A stretch of 64,000 nucleotides of DNA from Ochotona curzoniae. Lineage: Eukaryota; Chordata; Mammalia; Lagomorpha; Ochotonidae. The DNA lies in NCBI RefSeq assembly GCF_017591425.1, contig NW_024466599.1, positions 70,970,501 to 71,034,500 on the forward strand, in the 5' to 3' direction. The position numbers and the translations under genes are program-made. The notes under the pieces were generated by a model. The model did no database searches. It worked only from the letters and a program-made list of their open reading frames with translations, and was not told the origin of the DNA. Of the stretch, positions 34,583-45,989 are shown piece after piece. Numbering within the stretch: the stretch's first letter is position 1; each line of letters begins with the position of its first letter.

Positions 34583-34737
34583 TCACAATGGTTGCCGTCT
34601 TCTGATGCATGAGATGAACCAAAGCAGCAGAATCACCAAAGACATTAAGATAGCACCCACGACAAAAGCGGTGACAACGATGTTGTGGCGCATGAAATTT
34701 AACAGCTGCGCACAGGGCATGTTCCCACCACGGACAC
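34583..34737 (-). CDS. Gene B transmembrane exon
   Basis: The acceptor tgtcatcttccgcag enters in phase 1. It encodes GVRGGNMPCAQLLNFMRHN, then a helix of about 21 hydrophobic residues (IVVTAFVVGAILMSLVILLL), WFISC and a basic IRRRQP stop-transfer. The frame then reads L and TGA at 34585-34583. The same bases also form a good donor, CCATT|GTGAGT at 34587, so the exon may instead splice in phase 2 to a cytoplasmic tail exon further left. Orientation predicts a type I protein with a very short or separately encoded tail. Confidence 0.62.
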
Positions 34738-35566
34738 CTGCGGAAGATGACACAGAGTAGACAAGACATGAGAGAGGCAGCCAGCCACACAGACCCTGGC
34801 TGCTACCCACCGCCCAGCCCGAGTCTGCCAGGGCAGCCCATGAGTTTGGCTCACAGCAGACAGGCAAACACCAGTACCTCATGACCCACCTACTGCTTCT
34901 GCAAGTGCTCTTGACCAAAGAACTGGCTTCCTTTAGGGAAGTGAATTTTTTAAGCCACTGGCAGGCAATAGAGCAGCAGAAAGAAGCTGCCAGAAACCAT
35001 GTGGGAGAACTGAAGTGAGAGACTAGAGGAGGTGAGAACGTCCTATTGCAGACTTGTAAGGACAATGGAGATAAACACTTGGCTGCCAGCCTTCTGAGTG
35101 ATATAAGCCTGGCTCTGCCGCCCCTCCTCCTTTCTCCCAGCCACAGCAAACCCTATGGTTACAGACTCAGCCACATGTGTGCAGGTTGGGGGTGGAGTGT
35201 GCGAGCAGATCTCATCAGTGCCAACAGGAGGTGAAAAGGCAGTGATGGTGCCAGGTTCTAGCAGCAGGAGGGTCGCAGCCACCAAGGGTGGGCTTGGGAT
35301 CTTAGCTGGAGCTCAAAGGAAAAAGATGCCAGCTGACATCAGGAATGTCTAAGTCTTGTCCTCCTCATCACCATTTTAAACGAGACTGACAGGAAAAGGG
35401 AATCAGAGAAACAGGACGTGGAGGGATAATGGCAAGAATGATTTTAATTTTAGCCACAAATCATCCGCTTTTGAAGGTAAATTAGAGGTGTGCCTTCCAT
35501 CTCCCCACATGCATGTTCAAGTCCGGGCGCTTACGGCTCTCCCTGGTCCACGCTGGAGAGTCTCAC

Positions 35567-35665
35567 CTCGGCTAACTGCTGTTTCCGTCGTGCTTGCCGC
35601 AGAGCCCTGTACATCTCTGAGGTACAAAGAGGATTCTCTGGTGTCAATCGCCTCTGAAACATGAT
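35567..35665 (-). CDS. Gene B 99-nt juxtamembrane exon
   Basis: The acceptor is tatgttttgtag and the donor CGAG|GTGAGA, both phase 1. It encodes D, HVSEAIDTRESSLYLRDVQG, then SAASTTETAVSR and G. It lies directly upstream of the membrane exon and joins it in frame. The Ser/Thr-rich end looks like an O-glycosylated stalk before the membrane. No gene A counterpart falls inside the window. Confidence 0.6.
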
Positions 35666-35734
35666 CTACAAAACATAAGACACATCTAACATTAAGCACC
35701 ACTGGTCTGAGGTGAGTTCTTATGGTGAAAGTTA

Positions 35735-35965
35735 TTTTTGTCTAAACTCAAAGTTGGAAGTCAGAACTTTGGAGAGTTTAAATACCATCTACATTCTGCC
35801 AGGTTTACCCCTTGCTACTATTGTGAGCATTTGGGGAGTGAATCTGTGGATGAAAGATCTCCTTGTCTGCTCCTAGATCCCATTCTCTCCCCTTCCCACT
35901 CACTCTCTCCCCTCCCTTACTCACTGTCCTTTTTGGCATTTTGATAATAAAACCTAAAAGACTCC
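35735..35965 (+). repeat. CSINE, deleted
   Basis: Internal deletion; CT-rich run and ttgataataaaacctaaaag end. Confidence 0.6.
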
Positions 35966-36484
35966 ATGTGGGTTTGTGGATGATTCAGTTGAAGAAAGAT
36001 GGGGTCAGAGTAACAGGCATTTGAATCCCAGCGCTGCCATTTTAACTGGTTTATGTGTTGATAGCTGGATGAAGTTCTAATCTTTCCTTGGGAAAAGGAG
36101 ACTTGTTCCTTATCTAATTGGACTTAAAAAGACAGAAAACACCCATTTAAGGTGACTCATAATCATTTCACGCGGAAAAGACCAACTTGTCAAACCAGTC
36201 AGGATGGTGACAGCCACAGACAGAATCTTCTGGCTAGTGTGGAGTCAGTGCATAGAGATGTGGGCTTGCCTTGCTCCTGCACAGAGCTTTAAACAACTAG
36301 ATTTGATCCTTGAACACACATTTACTCTCCTCCTGTCTACACAACAAAATTAACCCTCTTGTTTTCATAGTCACTATATATACTGTCATCAGGAAGGTCA
36401 AAAGTTTTCTTTACCTAAGTATCTTTGGAGAATTTGAAGAACTTCTATTACATGTGATGAGTTGTGATTATAACCATTTGTTAA

Positions 36485-36745
36485 TTTTTAAAAATTTATT
36501 TGAAAGGCAGAGACAAAAGAGAGACTTCACTCTCAAGTTCACACCTTAACTATCTATAAGAACTGGCCCTGGGCCAGGCTAATGCCAGGACCCAGGCACT
36601 CAGTCCAGGTTTCCTACATGGGGGCAGGAACCCAGCAACCTGAGCCAGCACCTGCTGATTTCCAGGATACAAATTAACAGGAAGTCAAAATCAGAAGCAG
36701 ATCTGGAGACTCAAAACCAGCAATGAAGAGGTTGCAAGCATCCAC
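36485..36745 (-). repeat. CSINE
   Basis: Starts aaaaatttatttgaaaggca; head degraded. Confidence 0.7.
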
Positions 36746-37104
36746 CCTTTGGAGTTTTTTCCCTGTGGTAAGGAACATACCATGATGGTCAGGTTCTCAG
36801 ATACACTGACTGATTTCCAAACACTGCAGCTTTAGAAAGCAAACTACGAAAGATGCAACAGCCCTTTACAAGAGTGAGCACAGAAGCACGTAAGCAAATA
36901 TCCCTGTTGTTTCACAAAACAGACTCAACCCAAGTCATCGATCATGCACACCCCCTCCTCCTGGAACAAATTCATCCTATATGAAGCAAGAGGATTTCAC
37001 TTTGTGCTCAAGGAGAAAACCAAGTCTTTCTGCCATCATAGCTTTTGGTTTTATGCTCTTAGGGGATGAGTATGGATATGGACCTTTATGTAGAGATGAA
37101 TAAC

Positions 37105-37925
37105 ACCTCATTGCCGGGTGTCCCAACTCAGACTGGAGGCCCCAGAGACAAAGAATAGCTTTAGCTACTGGCTAATATGATGTAGGTGACAAGCTGAACC
37201 CCTCACTGGTGGCACACGTAGGAGTCGGGTCTGGGGTCACCTCTGGTAAGGTTTCTTTGAGGACTCCCCCAGTTGGACCACTGGACTCTCAACTCCAACC
37301 ACAAAAAATCACAGGATCTGTGGTCTGGCTATGGAGTACCATGTGTCAGAAATGGCCCTCCTTGGTTGTTGAAACCAGTGTAGTGGATTCATGTCAGGTG
37401 TACATGGGGCACATGGCAGCTCACGGAGGCCCACAGAGGACATCCATAGCAGGACATACCATAGCAGAGGATGGAGGGCAGAACAAATTGGACAACTTTC
37501 TCCACCAAGCATTGAAAGCAAATATCTGGGCAAATGGAAACTCCAAGTTTGACTGTGTCAGTCAATGGACCTTGGAAGGATTTCCTCAACCTTGGAGCAA
37601 TGAAATCAACAGCATCTCAGAACTATTGAAACAACTTAAGCAGTGCCCTCACAACAGGAAACACATCAGGGACCCTGGCATGACATCAGTGGCTGTCCTG
37701 CATCCCAGGGTACTGATATGATTAGGCCGCTGGGAACCACTCTCTTCCCTTCTCTCCTTCCTTCCCCCAGATACAGGAAGAAGAAAAAAATTTGAAACAG
37801 TTGTCTCACCCATTTTCCCCTATTTCTCTCCCAGTCCCACCCAAATCAGTGGTCCACATAGGTATGTGTCCTCCTCAACTATGTAAGCATCATCAGGAAT
37901 AAAATTTTAACAAAATAAGAATAAA
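37105..37925 (+). mobile_element. Unclassified lagomorph repeat, probably old L1 3' end
   Basis: Shares blocks with 39845-40345 and with 1-115 (gtcagtcaatggaccttgga; agaactattgaaacaactta) and ends in an A-rich aataaaattttaac tail, so it behaves as a retroposed family. It lies inside a gene B intron. The 170-residue frame through it is not supported as a gene. Confidence 0.5.
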
Positions 37926-37964
37926 ATACTCTGCCTTCCAAATAAATCTTTTTCTTAATTTCTA

Positions 37965-38325
37965 AAAAAGATTTTATTTATTTTTATTGCAAAGTCAGAT
38001 ATATATAGACAGGAGGAGGGACAAAGAGAAAGATCTTCTGTCCAGTGATTCACTCTCCAAGTGGCTGCAATGGCCAGAGCTACACCGATCCAAAGCCGGG
38101 AGCTGAGCCATACAAAGCCAGAAGCCAGGAACCTCTTCAGGGTCTCCCACTCGGGTACAGGGTCCCAAGGCTCTGGGCCCATTCTCGACTGCTTTCCCAG
38201 GCCACAAGCAGAGAGCTGGATGGGAAGTGGTGCTGCCGAGATTAGAACTGGCGCACATATGGGATCCCAGCATGTGCAAAGCAAGGACTTTAGCTGCTAG
38301 GCCACTGCACCAGGCCCTCAAACAA
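37965..38325 (-). repeat. CSINE with internal duplication
   Basis: The centre carries an extra partial copy: ccggga-gctgagcc-atacaaagccagaag. Confidence 0.85.
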
Positions 38326-38342
38326 ATCTTTTCAAACAATAC

Positions 38343-38635
38343 TTAAGGGGTCCATGTTGTGGCACTCCAGGTCAAGGCTGCCTTCTGCAGTGCCAGCATC
38401 CCATATAGGTGTCAGTTTGTATCCTGGTTACTCCACTTCTGATCCAGCTGCCTGCTAATAAGCTGGGAAAAACAACCAAACAAGATTCGAGTGTTTGAGC
38501 CCTCAACCACCCATATGGGAGAGCCTGAGGAAGTTCCTAGCTTTACACTGACCATTTGGGGTATGAACCAGCACATGAAAGATCTCTGTCTCTCTTGTGT
38601 TCTGTAACTCTTTAAGATTGAAAAAAAATTAAGTA
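38343..38635 (+). repeat. CSINE
   Basis: Head ggggtccatgttgtggcact; short body. Confidence 0.75.
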
Positions 38636-38639
38636 GGAA

Positions 38640-39835
38640 CATGTAGTATATTTTAGAGGAGGCCTCTCAGATCACTACAACCAAGATGAGCGTCTACATA
38701 AATGGTGCCAAGTCAGGCGGGAGCCACATCACAGACAAATGGAGGAACACGAACTGTGGAGTGAGATGGTCCCATGCCACGTGCTGCTCTAGAGAAACAA
38801 TCATCATCTCTTCTCCCTCCAGGAAGTGTGCACAGTGACATGTTTGTCCTGCTTTATTCTTTTATTTTTTTCTTGCAAAAGATGCTTCCTGGGGTGGTAG
38901 CTGCTCACCTTGGACTCAAGCCATTTTGCTTCCACCACAGTGAAAGCAGCAAGGCAGGTCTTTACTCATGAGCCAGAGTCAACCTTCCCATAATCCTCCT
39001 GGGCACAGAGATTTCCCCTGCTTCCTCACACTCAGGGGTGACACTCAGAAGAGTGCTCAGCCCCTCACGTCAGGGGCAGAAGGGTTTCCTGGGTGAGTTG
39101 GGAGAACAACAGCTTGTTCTTTTTACCCCGTTATCCTGCACATCTTGCACAAGTATGACCTCAGGGGTATTACAGGGATTCTTAGCCTCCCCAGTGCTGG
39201 GCTCTCTGCTCAACTGGAGCCAAAGTTCCCACAGTCAAGTATTTATAAGGGAGCCTGAGACCCCATCTGCCAGACACCTGCCCTAGGCTCTCATTGGGTT
39301 TCTGAACTCAGGCAAGAGACACAAGAACCGTCACTTAGGGATTCCCAGTTCCAAGGTTAGCCATTTGCATTTACTGGTAATCAGGGATTTTGTCCACAGT
39401 GCTGAGGAAAGAGTTGTTGGCATCAGGAGACCCGCAAGCCACACGAGCTCCTTGGGTAAGACAAGGGGTGAGGCGGGGGAGGGGAGATTTCCTTTAGCAC
39501 ATATGTTTCTGAAGTCAGAATGTCAATAGAGAAGTCGATTTGAGTTTCAGAAACATGTGTCTGAGAGTTAAGTCTGTGGAGTAGATGGACACCTTCCCCT
39601 GCCTGCAGCTTCCAGGGCAGATGTGGTGGGAAACGGCATTGGGCACTGGAATGAATGCACATCTATACGCACAACACCCAGCCAGGCTCATTCCCCAGCC
39701 TCAGGTGATCTGTCGTTCTCCCAGTTCCCCCAGTTCCCCCAGTCCCCCCAGCACTCCTGTTATTCAGTACTAGGAGACTGCTCTGGGACACAGTCACGAC
39801 CTTCATTCGTCCTGTCTGTCTGTGTGCTCAGGGCA
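38640..39835. other. Gene B intron, one inverted repeat
   Basis: No exon accepted. An imperfect inverted repeat (acatatgtttctgaagtc at about 39498 against gagtttcagaaacatgtg at about 39542) could form a hairpin. It sits next to an exon-like frame that I rejected. Confidence 0.35.
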
Positions 39836-39844
39836 GGACACTTG

Positions 39845-40345
39845 GGGTTCTGTCTTATCCACTGAATGGGGCCCTGAGGACTCTCCCGCTCCCCTACTCT
39901 CCCACAACACATCAGGCACATGGAAGGACAGAGTGGATGGAATAGAGTTAGAATGTCACCCATCTGGGATCACCTCAGACAAAGTTTCTTTGGAGATCAC
40001 TCCAACTGAACTGCTGATCTCAGAACCCCAACCAGGAAGAGACTATGTCAGCCAGTGGATTCTGAATAGATTTCATCGCGTTTGCAACAGCGAGAGTGGC
40101 AGCAATTCAGAACTGTTGAATTATCAAAACTGCTTGAGCAGGACCCTTGGAGTGTGTCTCACATCTGGGACCAGGGATGGGTGGGAGGCTGGGTGGGGCT
40201 TCTCCCTTTGTATCTCCCCTGACCCCATACACAGGGAAAAGGAATGATGATATTAGTGTGGAAACAATGGTATTACCCACTTTCCTGTAGCCCTTGACTC
40301 TTTGTACCCTAATCAATTAAGTAACATTACTAAAAATAATAAAAT
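39845..40345 (+). mobile_element. Unclassified lagomorph repeat, second copy
   Basis: Related to 37105-37925 (gactatgtcagccagtggat; cagaactgttgaattatcaa). Ends in an A-rich stretch, where a SINE has inserted. Confidence 0.5.
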
Positions 40346-40690
40346 GGGGCCTGGCAGTGTGGCCTAGCGACTAAAGTCCTTGCCTTGAATGTGCCAGGAT
40401 TCCATGTGGGCATCAGTTCTGGTCCCGGAGGCTCCACTTCCCATCTAGCTCCCTGCTTGTGGCCTGGGAAGGCAGTTGAGGATGGCCCAAGGCTTTGGGA
40501 CCCTGCACCCATGGGGGAGACCTGGAGGAGGTTCCTGGCTCCTGGCTTCGGATCAGGGCAGTGCCGGCCGTTGCGGTCACCTGGGGAGTGAATCATCGGA
40601 CGGAAGATCTTCCTCTCTGTCTCTCCTCCTCTCTGTATATCTGACTTTCCAATAAATAAATCTTAAAAAATTTTAAAAAACTTATAAAAA
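40346..40690 (+). repeat. CSINE, young
   Basis: Head ggggcctggcagtgtggcct; many CpGs kept. Confidence 0.92.
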
Positions 40691-40987
40691 TTAATAAAAT
40701 AAATATTTTTAAAAAAGAATTTCACCCAGGGTTTGCGCTGCCAGCAATGATAAACTCCATTTCAAATCTAATCCCCTAAACAACATCCACAATGGCAGGA
40801 CCTGTCTGGCCCCTCATATCAAAGGTCATACTAGAATACAGGCGTGATTATACTTCAGACCGCAGACTCCATGTTGTGGATAGAAGTTTAGTCAGAGACC
40901 TCACATTGTCTACCTTTGTCTCACAAAAGCTTGTTTCAAGAAGGTAAAGCTAATAGCAAATACAGAGCCTAATAAAAATGTGCACAT

Positions 40988-41305
40988 GGGCCTGGTGTAG
41001 TAGACTAGTGGCTGAAGTGCTCGCCTTGCACATCCCGGGATCCCATATGAGTACCAGGTCTAATCCTGGCAGCCATGCTTCCCATCCAGCTCCCAGCTTG
41101 TGGCCTGGGAAAGCAGTAGAGAATGCCCAAAGCCTTGGGACCCTGCACCCCACATGGGAGACCCAGAGAGGCTCCTGGTTTTGGATCAGCTCAGCTCAGG
41201 TCATGGCGTTCTCTTGGGGAGTCAATCAGCAGACATAAGACCTTCCTGTCTGTCTCTCCCACTCTCTGTAAATCTGACTTTCCAATAAAGATAAATATTT
41301 TTTTA
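40988..41305 (+). repeat. CSINE
   Basis: Head ggcctggtgtagtagactag; inserted just upstream (plus sense) of the 102-nt exon. Absent from the gene A copy, so it post-dates that split. Confidence 0.9.
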
Positions 41306-41338
41306 AGTGAACTTACATGTCTACTGACATACACTTAC

Positions 41339-41440
41339 CTTCATTTACATCTCTCTTTGTAATTGATTTGCCTATTGTAGTGGCTTCTTCAGGTGGTACC
41401 TCAGAGGAATTATTGAATGATGTCTGCTTCAGAATTTCAT
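41339..41440 (-). CDS. Gene B 102-nt exon
   Basis: The acceptor is tctcatttaag and the donor GAAG|GTAAGT, phase 1-1. It encodes D, EILKQTSFNNSSEVPPEEAT, then TIGKSITKRDVNE. NNSS supplies one N-glycosylation sequon, which fits an extracellular position. The gene A counterpart (394-492) is open but strongly diverged, more so than the flanking intron. Confidence 0.65.
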
Positions 41441-42067
41441 CTTAAATGAGACAAAGGCATGCTTAAATCAGCAATGCAGAATTCATATATTTTGTAATTA
41501 AGCTCCTAAAATAGCGAGTTTAAGAGGACCTGAAGAAATGATACAGCTCTCTGCTAAATATGACTGCTTTCGTTATTGCTTTCCAAACTCTTTACTTTTT
41601 ATGTTGTGTTGTGGTAGACATGCATAACAAAATTTGCATTTGAAGTATTTTTAGATGTACGACTCAAGAACTTTAGGAATATTCACAGTATGGTTTGAAT
41701 ATCACATTTTCCCCCACAATTTCTTGAGCACCCCCAACAGAAACTAAGGCTCCCGTTGCGCAGTACTCCCCCATTCAGCCCACCCCAGGCCCTGATCAGA
41801 CAGGTGATCTGCAAATGCCTTCTCCCAGTCAATTACATCCATGCCTCTGGTGCACCAACGCTCTTCACTTAGAGCATGTTCACTGATCTAATTAGTCTCC
41901 TCTGCCTGTGCTTTGGGGATCACATTTAAGATGCCAATGCCTCACCTGAAGACCATCAATATTGTCTAATTTTCTTCTAGGAGCCTAAGAGTGCTAGCTC
42001 CTAAGTCTAGACCCTCCATGTACATCAAGCTGAAAGTTTTGAACGAGGGCTCAAGAGAGGATTCACC

Positions 42068-42330
42068 CTCATGGGATGCCAGCAGTTGCAAGGCAAGGAA
42101 TTAGCCGCCAGGCCATCATGCTGGCCCCTAGCTCCCTTCTTGTGGCATGGAAAGCAGAGGAGAAAAGTCCAAGTTCTTTTGCATCCACCTGGATGACTCA
42201 GAAGCTCCAGGCTCCCGGTTGTACAGCAGTCCAGCTCTGGCCACTGTGGCCATTTGGAGAGTGAACCAGTAGATGAAAGAGCTCTCTCTCTCTCTCCCAG
42301 AAACCCTCAAATTTAAAAAAAAAAAAGCAA
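42068..42330 (+). repeat. CSINE fragment
   Basis: At the left edge of a block absent from the left duplicate; ends in an A-run. Confidence 0.6.
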
Positions 42331-42344
42331 AAATAAATAAAAAC

Positions 42345-42600
42345 AAAGCATGGGTTTGAGTCCTGACTGTTCCATTCCTAATCCAGCTCCATGCCAATGA
42401 GCCTAGGAGAGCAGAGAGGACCCCTGCCACCCAAGTGGGAGGTCAGGATGGAGTTCCTGGCTCCTGGCTTCAGCCTGGCCCAGCTCTGGCCACTGCAGCC
42501 ATTTGGGGAGTGAACCAGTGGATGGAAGGAGATTCTCTTTCTGTCATTCACTCTCTCACTCTGCCTTTCAAATGAATAATCTTTTTAAAAAGGAAGCAGG
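42345..42600 (+). repeat. CSINE, head-truncated
   Basis: Body from tgggtttgagtcctgactgt to aatgaataatctttttaaaa. Confidence 0.75.
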
Positions 42601-42764
42601 TAGAGAAATCTCCAAATCTTTGTCTCTTATAAATGGTATTATATAAAACCTAGTTGCCTCTGCTCCTTCTCATCTATTATTTTCCTGAATTACATTTTTT
42701 TCCACCTTTTTGAACCTCTTTTTGTCCAATACACAAGTGAATCTTGTAAACTGAATAAACATGG

Positions 42765-43085
42765 ATTCTTTTTTTTTTTTCTTAGATTCATCCATTTCTA
42801 TTACAAAGTCAGACACACATATAGAGGAGGAGAGACAGAAAAAACATCACTCCCGAAGTGACTGCAACAGCCGGTGTTACGCTGAGCCGAAGGCAGGAAC
42901 CGGGAGCTCTTCCGGGTCTCCCAAATGGGTGCAGGGTCTTTGGGCCACCTCGACTGCTTTTCCAGGTCACAAGCTGGGAGCTGGATGGGAAGTGGAGCTG
43001 CCGGGGTTAGAACATGCACCCATATGGGATCCCGGGATGTTCAAGGCGAGGACTTTAGCTGCTAGTCCACACCACTGGGCCCACA
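42765..43085 (-). repeat. CSINE
   Basis: T-run at the left, head tccacaccactgggcccaca at the right. Confidence 0.88.
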
Positions 43086-43089
43086 TTAT

Positions 43090-43415
43090 GGTTTTTAAGG
43101 TTACTTTCTTAGTGACTTCTCTGGGTACTCCATAAAGTAATTAAGACAAACCTAATTTAAACTTGAACTTAAACACTTTATCTTAAACCTGAAGCAATCC
43201 AGTTTGAATAGTATCAGTTAATTCAAATAGCACACCAATTCTCTACTCAGTCCCTATTTACATACACTTCATAATACTATCATGCAACACATTTTAAAAC
43301 TTTGATGTTCATAGATAATTTTTTTTCACCCGTTTACGTTTCAATTTACATAGGAAAGAGAGAGGTTACAGATCAAACCAAAACTACAAAAACAGTGGCC
43401 TTTAGATTCATCTAT
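43090..43415. other. Intron DNA, nothing assigned
   Basis: AT-rich, no signal recognised. Confidence 0.4.
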
Positions 43416-43419
43416 ATAA

Positions 43420-43620
43420 GGAGCATTGTAGCATAATGGATTAAGCTGTGGCCTGCGATGCCAGCATCCCATATGGACTTTGGCTGATGTGCCAGCTGCT
43501 CCTTTTCCATCCAGCTCCCTGTTAATGGCCTGACAAAAGCAGTGGAGGTGGGTCCAACTAAAAGGGCTCCTGCCACCCATGGGGGAGATCTAGATGAAGC
43601 ACCTGTTCCCACAAGTTCCT
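43420..43620 (+). repeat. CSINE, 3' truncated
   Basis: Head aggagcattgtagcataatg; ends at cacaagttcc. Confidence 0.7.
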
Positions 43621-44011
43621 CATGTTCTTTTTTATTTCCTTCCTTTCCATTCTCTCACAGGATAATTTCCACATATTATCTTCAGGTTTACTGATCCTGT
43701 GCTTTTTCTTTTCAAGTCAGCTGATGAAAGCCTTGAGTGAGTTTCTCACTTTAGTTATAGTTGGTTCTTTTTCACAAATTCTGACCGCTTTATTGATATT
43801 CTCATTTTATTTAACTTAAGTTCTCTCTCCATGGAGCCCCAAAGGAGGTCACCCTATCTCTGGCTAATGCTCCAGCTTGCTCATGAGGGTTCTGTCAGAT
43901 TCCCTGCAAAAGGAAGTTTATGAACCATGCCATCTTGTTCTTCCATCTCTTTCTAGTTTATGGACATCCAGACAATTGTATTTTGGTAACACTAAAAATT
44001 TTGAAGTCCTT

Positions 44012-44345
44012 GGGTCTGGCATGGTAGCATAGTGGCTAAAGCCTTTGCCTTGCATGTGCCAGGATCCCATATGAGCCCCAATTCTACTCCTGGAGGTCCC
44101 ACTTCCCATCCAGCTCCCTGCTTGTGGCCTAGGAAAGCAGTCAAGGATGGTCCAAAGCCTTGGGACCCTGCACCCGAGTGGGAGACCCAAAAGAAGATGC
44201 TGGTTCCTGCCTTTGGATTGGCTCAGCTCCAGCCATTATGGCCACTTGGGGAGTGAATCATCGGTGGGCAGAAGATCTTCCTCTCTGTCTCTCCTCTCTG
44301 TATATCTGACTTACCAGTACAAATAAATTTTAAAATATCTTTCTA
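44012..44345 (+). repeat. CSINE, full length
   Basis: Head gggtctggcatggtagcata, tail tacaaataaattttaaaata. Confidence 0.9.
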
Positions 44346-44875
44346 AAAAATCTAACCCTCTCACTACTCATTTATTGTTGATTTTTGCTCATTAGGGAGT
44401 GGAGTGAATTTTTCAAACTGTTCCTGCAAAGCTTTAGTATTTGTGAAACTAGTCAGTAACCTGACAAAGCTTTTCTGAAACTCTTTGAGAGTATTCTCAA
44501 AAAGAGAAAACTGAAAATATTGTCTCAATTTCCTCCAAAGAACTGCCTGCTAGCTTGGTCAATCCTAAGGCCTTAAACAATGGCCAGGCCCAGTACCAGC
44601 CTCGCAGTGATTCAAAGCAGCACACAAAACAAACAGTGCAGGTTTGGCCACATTGGCACCAGCCAACTTCAACAGGAATGTGAACCGCCAGCTACTCAGC
44701 TTCCAGGACTCAGGGCTGCAGAATGGTAGCCAAATATGAAGTGCTGAAATGCACCAAAGTACGCCTTCAAAATGTACCAAAATGAGCTCACCTTGAGAAA
44801 AGTGTCCTTAGTAGACTACCATTTTCCAGGTTAGTTAAAAGGTATTCTTGCCAATTCAATGGCAGTTTTCTTTCT
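44346..44875. other. Intron DNA, nothing assigned
   Basis: No repeat or exon recognised; belongs to the 3.3-kb block absent from the left copy. Confidence 0.4.
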
Positions 44876-44879
44876 TTTA

Positions 44880-45190
44880 CTTAAGATTTATAATTTATCT
44901 TAATTCAGAAGGCAGATTTACGGAGAGAAGGAGAGACAGAAAGATTTTTCATCTGCTGGTTCACTCCCCCAAGGGGCTGGTATGGAGCCAATCTGCAGCC
45001 ATGAGCCAGCAGCTTCCCCAGGGACTCCCACATGCATGTGTGATTCCAAGGTTTTGGGCCATCCTCTGCTGCCTTCCCAGGCCACAAACAGGGAACTGGA
45101 TGGAAAGTAAGTAGCTGGGACACAGGCTGGCACTCATGTGGTACTGCAGCACGTACAGGGGGAGGATTAGCCAATTGTGCCATCACACAG
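44880..45190 (-). repeat. CSINE
   Basis: Tail cttaagatttataatttatc at the left; head at the right edge. Confidence 0.8.
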
Positions 45191-45699
45191 CCTTCTTCCC
45201 ACCTTCCAGCACCCCACCCCCACTGTGGTCATGACAGTTTTCATAAAGGAATACAATTCTAGAGCATCTCACCCCCACCATGGCCCATCTAATCTTTGTG
45301 TCCTTTAAAATGTCATTGACAGGTTTGGGGTGGATGAATGGTCACAGCATAGAGTCACCAGGAATGAGTTAAAATCATCATGCAGAGTCTCACCACACAC
45401 AAGAACTCACTTCTTCACTCTCTTCCCAGGAAGAGTTCAGCCCCCCCCCCAGGGGGTGGTGATCCTGCTCCCCTACTTGGAACTTGGGGTGAGAAGCAGG
45501 GCCCTTTCCACCTTCATGTCTCCCATATTTTGCATAATTTCTTGGGATTCTTACACTTGAAGGATAGATTCTAGGGTCAAGAAGAAGTGCTTGGCACCGC
45601 TGGGAATGCAGCAGGTACAGGTTGTCTGGGAAATAACTCCTGACAAGCGCATGGCTCTCTAAATACAGCCTCAAGGTTTCACATTCAGGGGTTACTTAC

Positions 45700-45777
45700 C
45701 AACTAACTCAACCAAGACGTTGTTATCATTCATAATGGAACTTGATATAAAGTCAGAGCCTTTTGACTGAGAAGTAT
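45700..45777 (-). CDS. Gene B 78-nt exon
   Basis: The acceptor is tttctcatag and the donor GTTG|GTAAGT, phase 1 on both sides. It encodes D, TSQSKGSDFISSSIMNDNN, then VLVELV and G. Gene A has a matching exon at 1444-1518 that is one codon shorter. The surrounding intron is almost identical between the two copies. Confidence 0.65.
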
Positions 45778-45989
45778 CTATGAGAAAGAAACCTCAGCTG
45801 TGGTTAAATCTTTCACTGGACCTGCACCTGTTCTCTTTGATGTTTGTCCCCATGGTGTTTTTGAGAGGAACAGTGTGTGGTTGATCTGCACCCACATAGC
45901 ATTCACAAAGTGTCTGCAAGAACTCCAATACACAACCAGTCACAACCTTCATCTTTCCCATGCCTTCCCAGCAGACAACACACTCAGCA

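Noticed and set aside
37209..37721. 170-codon plus-strand frame
   Set aside because: It lies in a repeat with related broken copies at 39845 and 1-115.
39423..39662. Minus-strand exon-like frame after an acceptor (ctactccacag)
   Set aside because: In the phase used by the gene it hits a stop within 20 codons and it has no donor; at best a dead exon.
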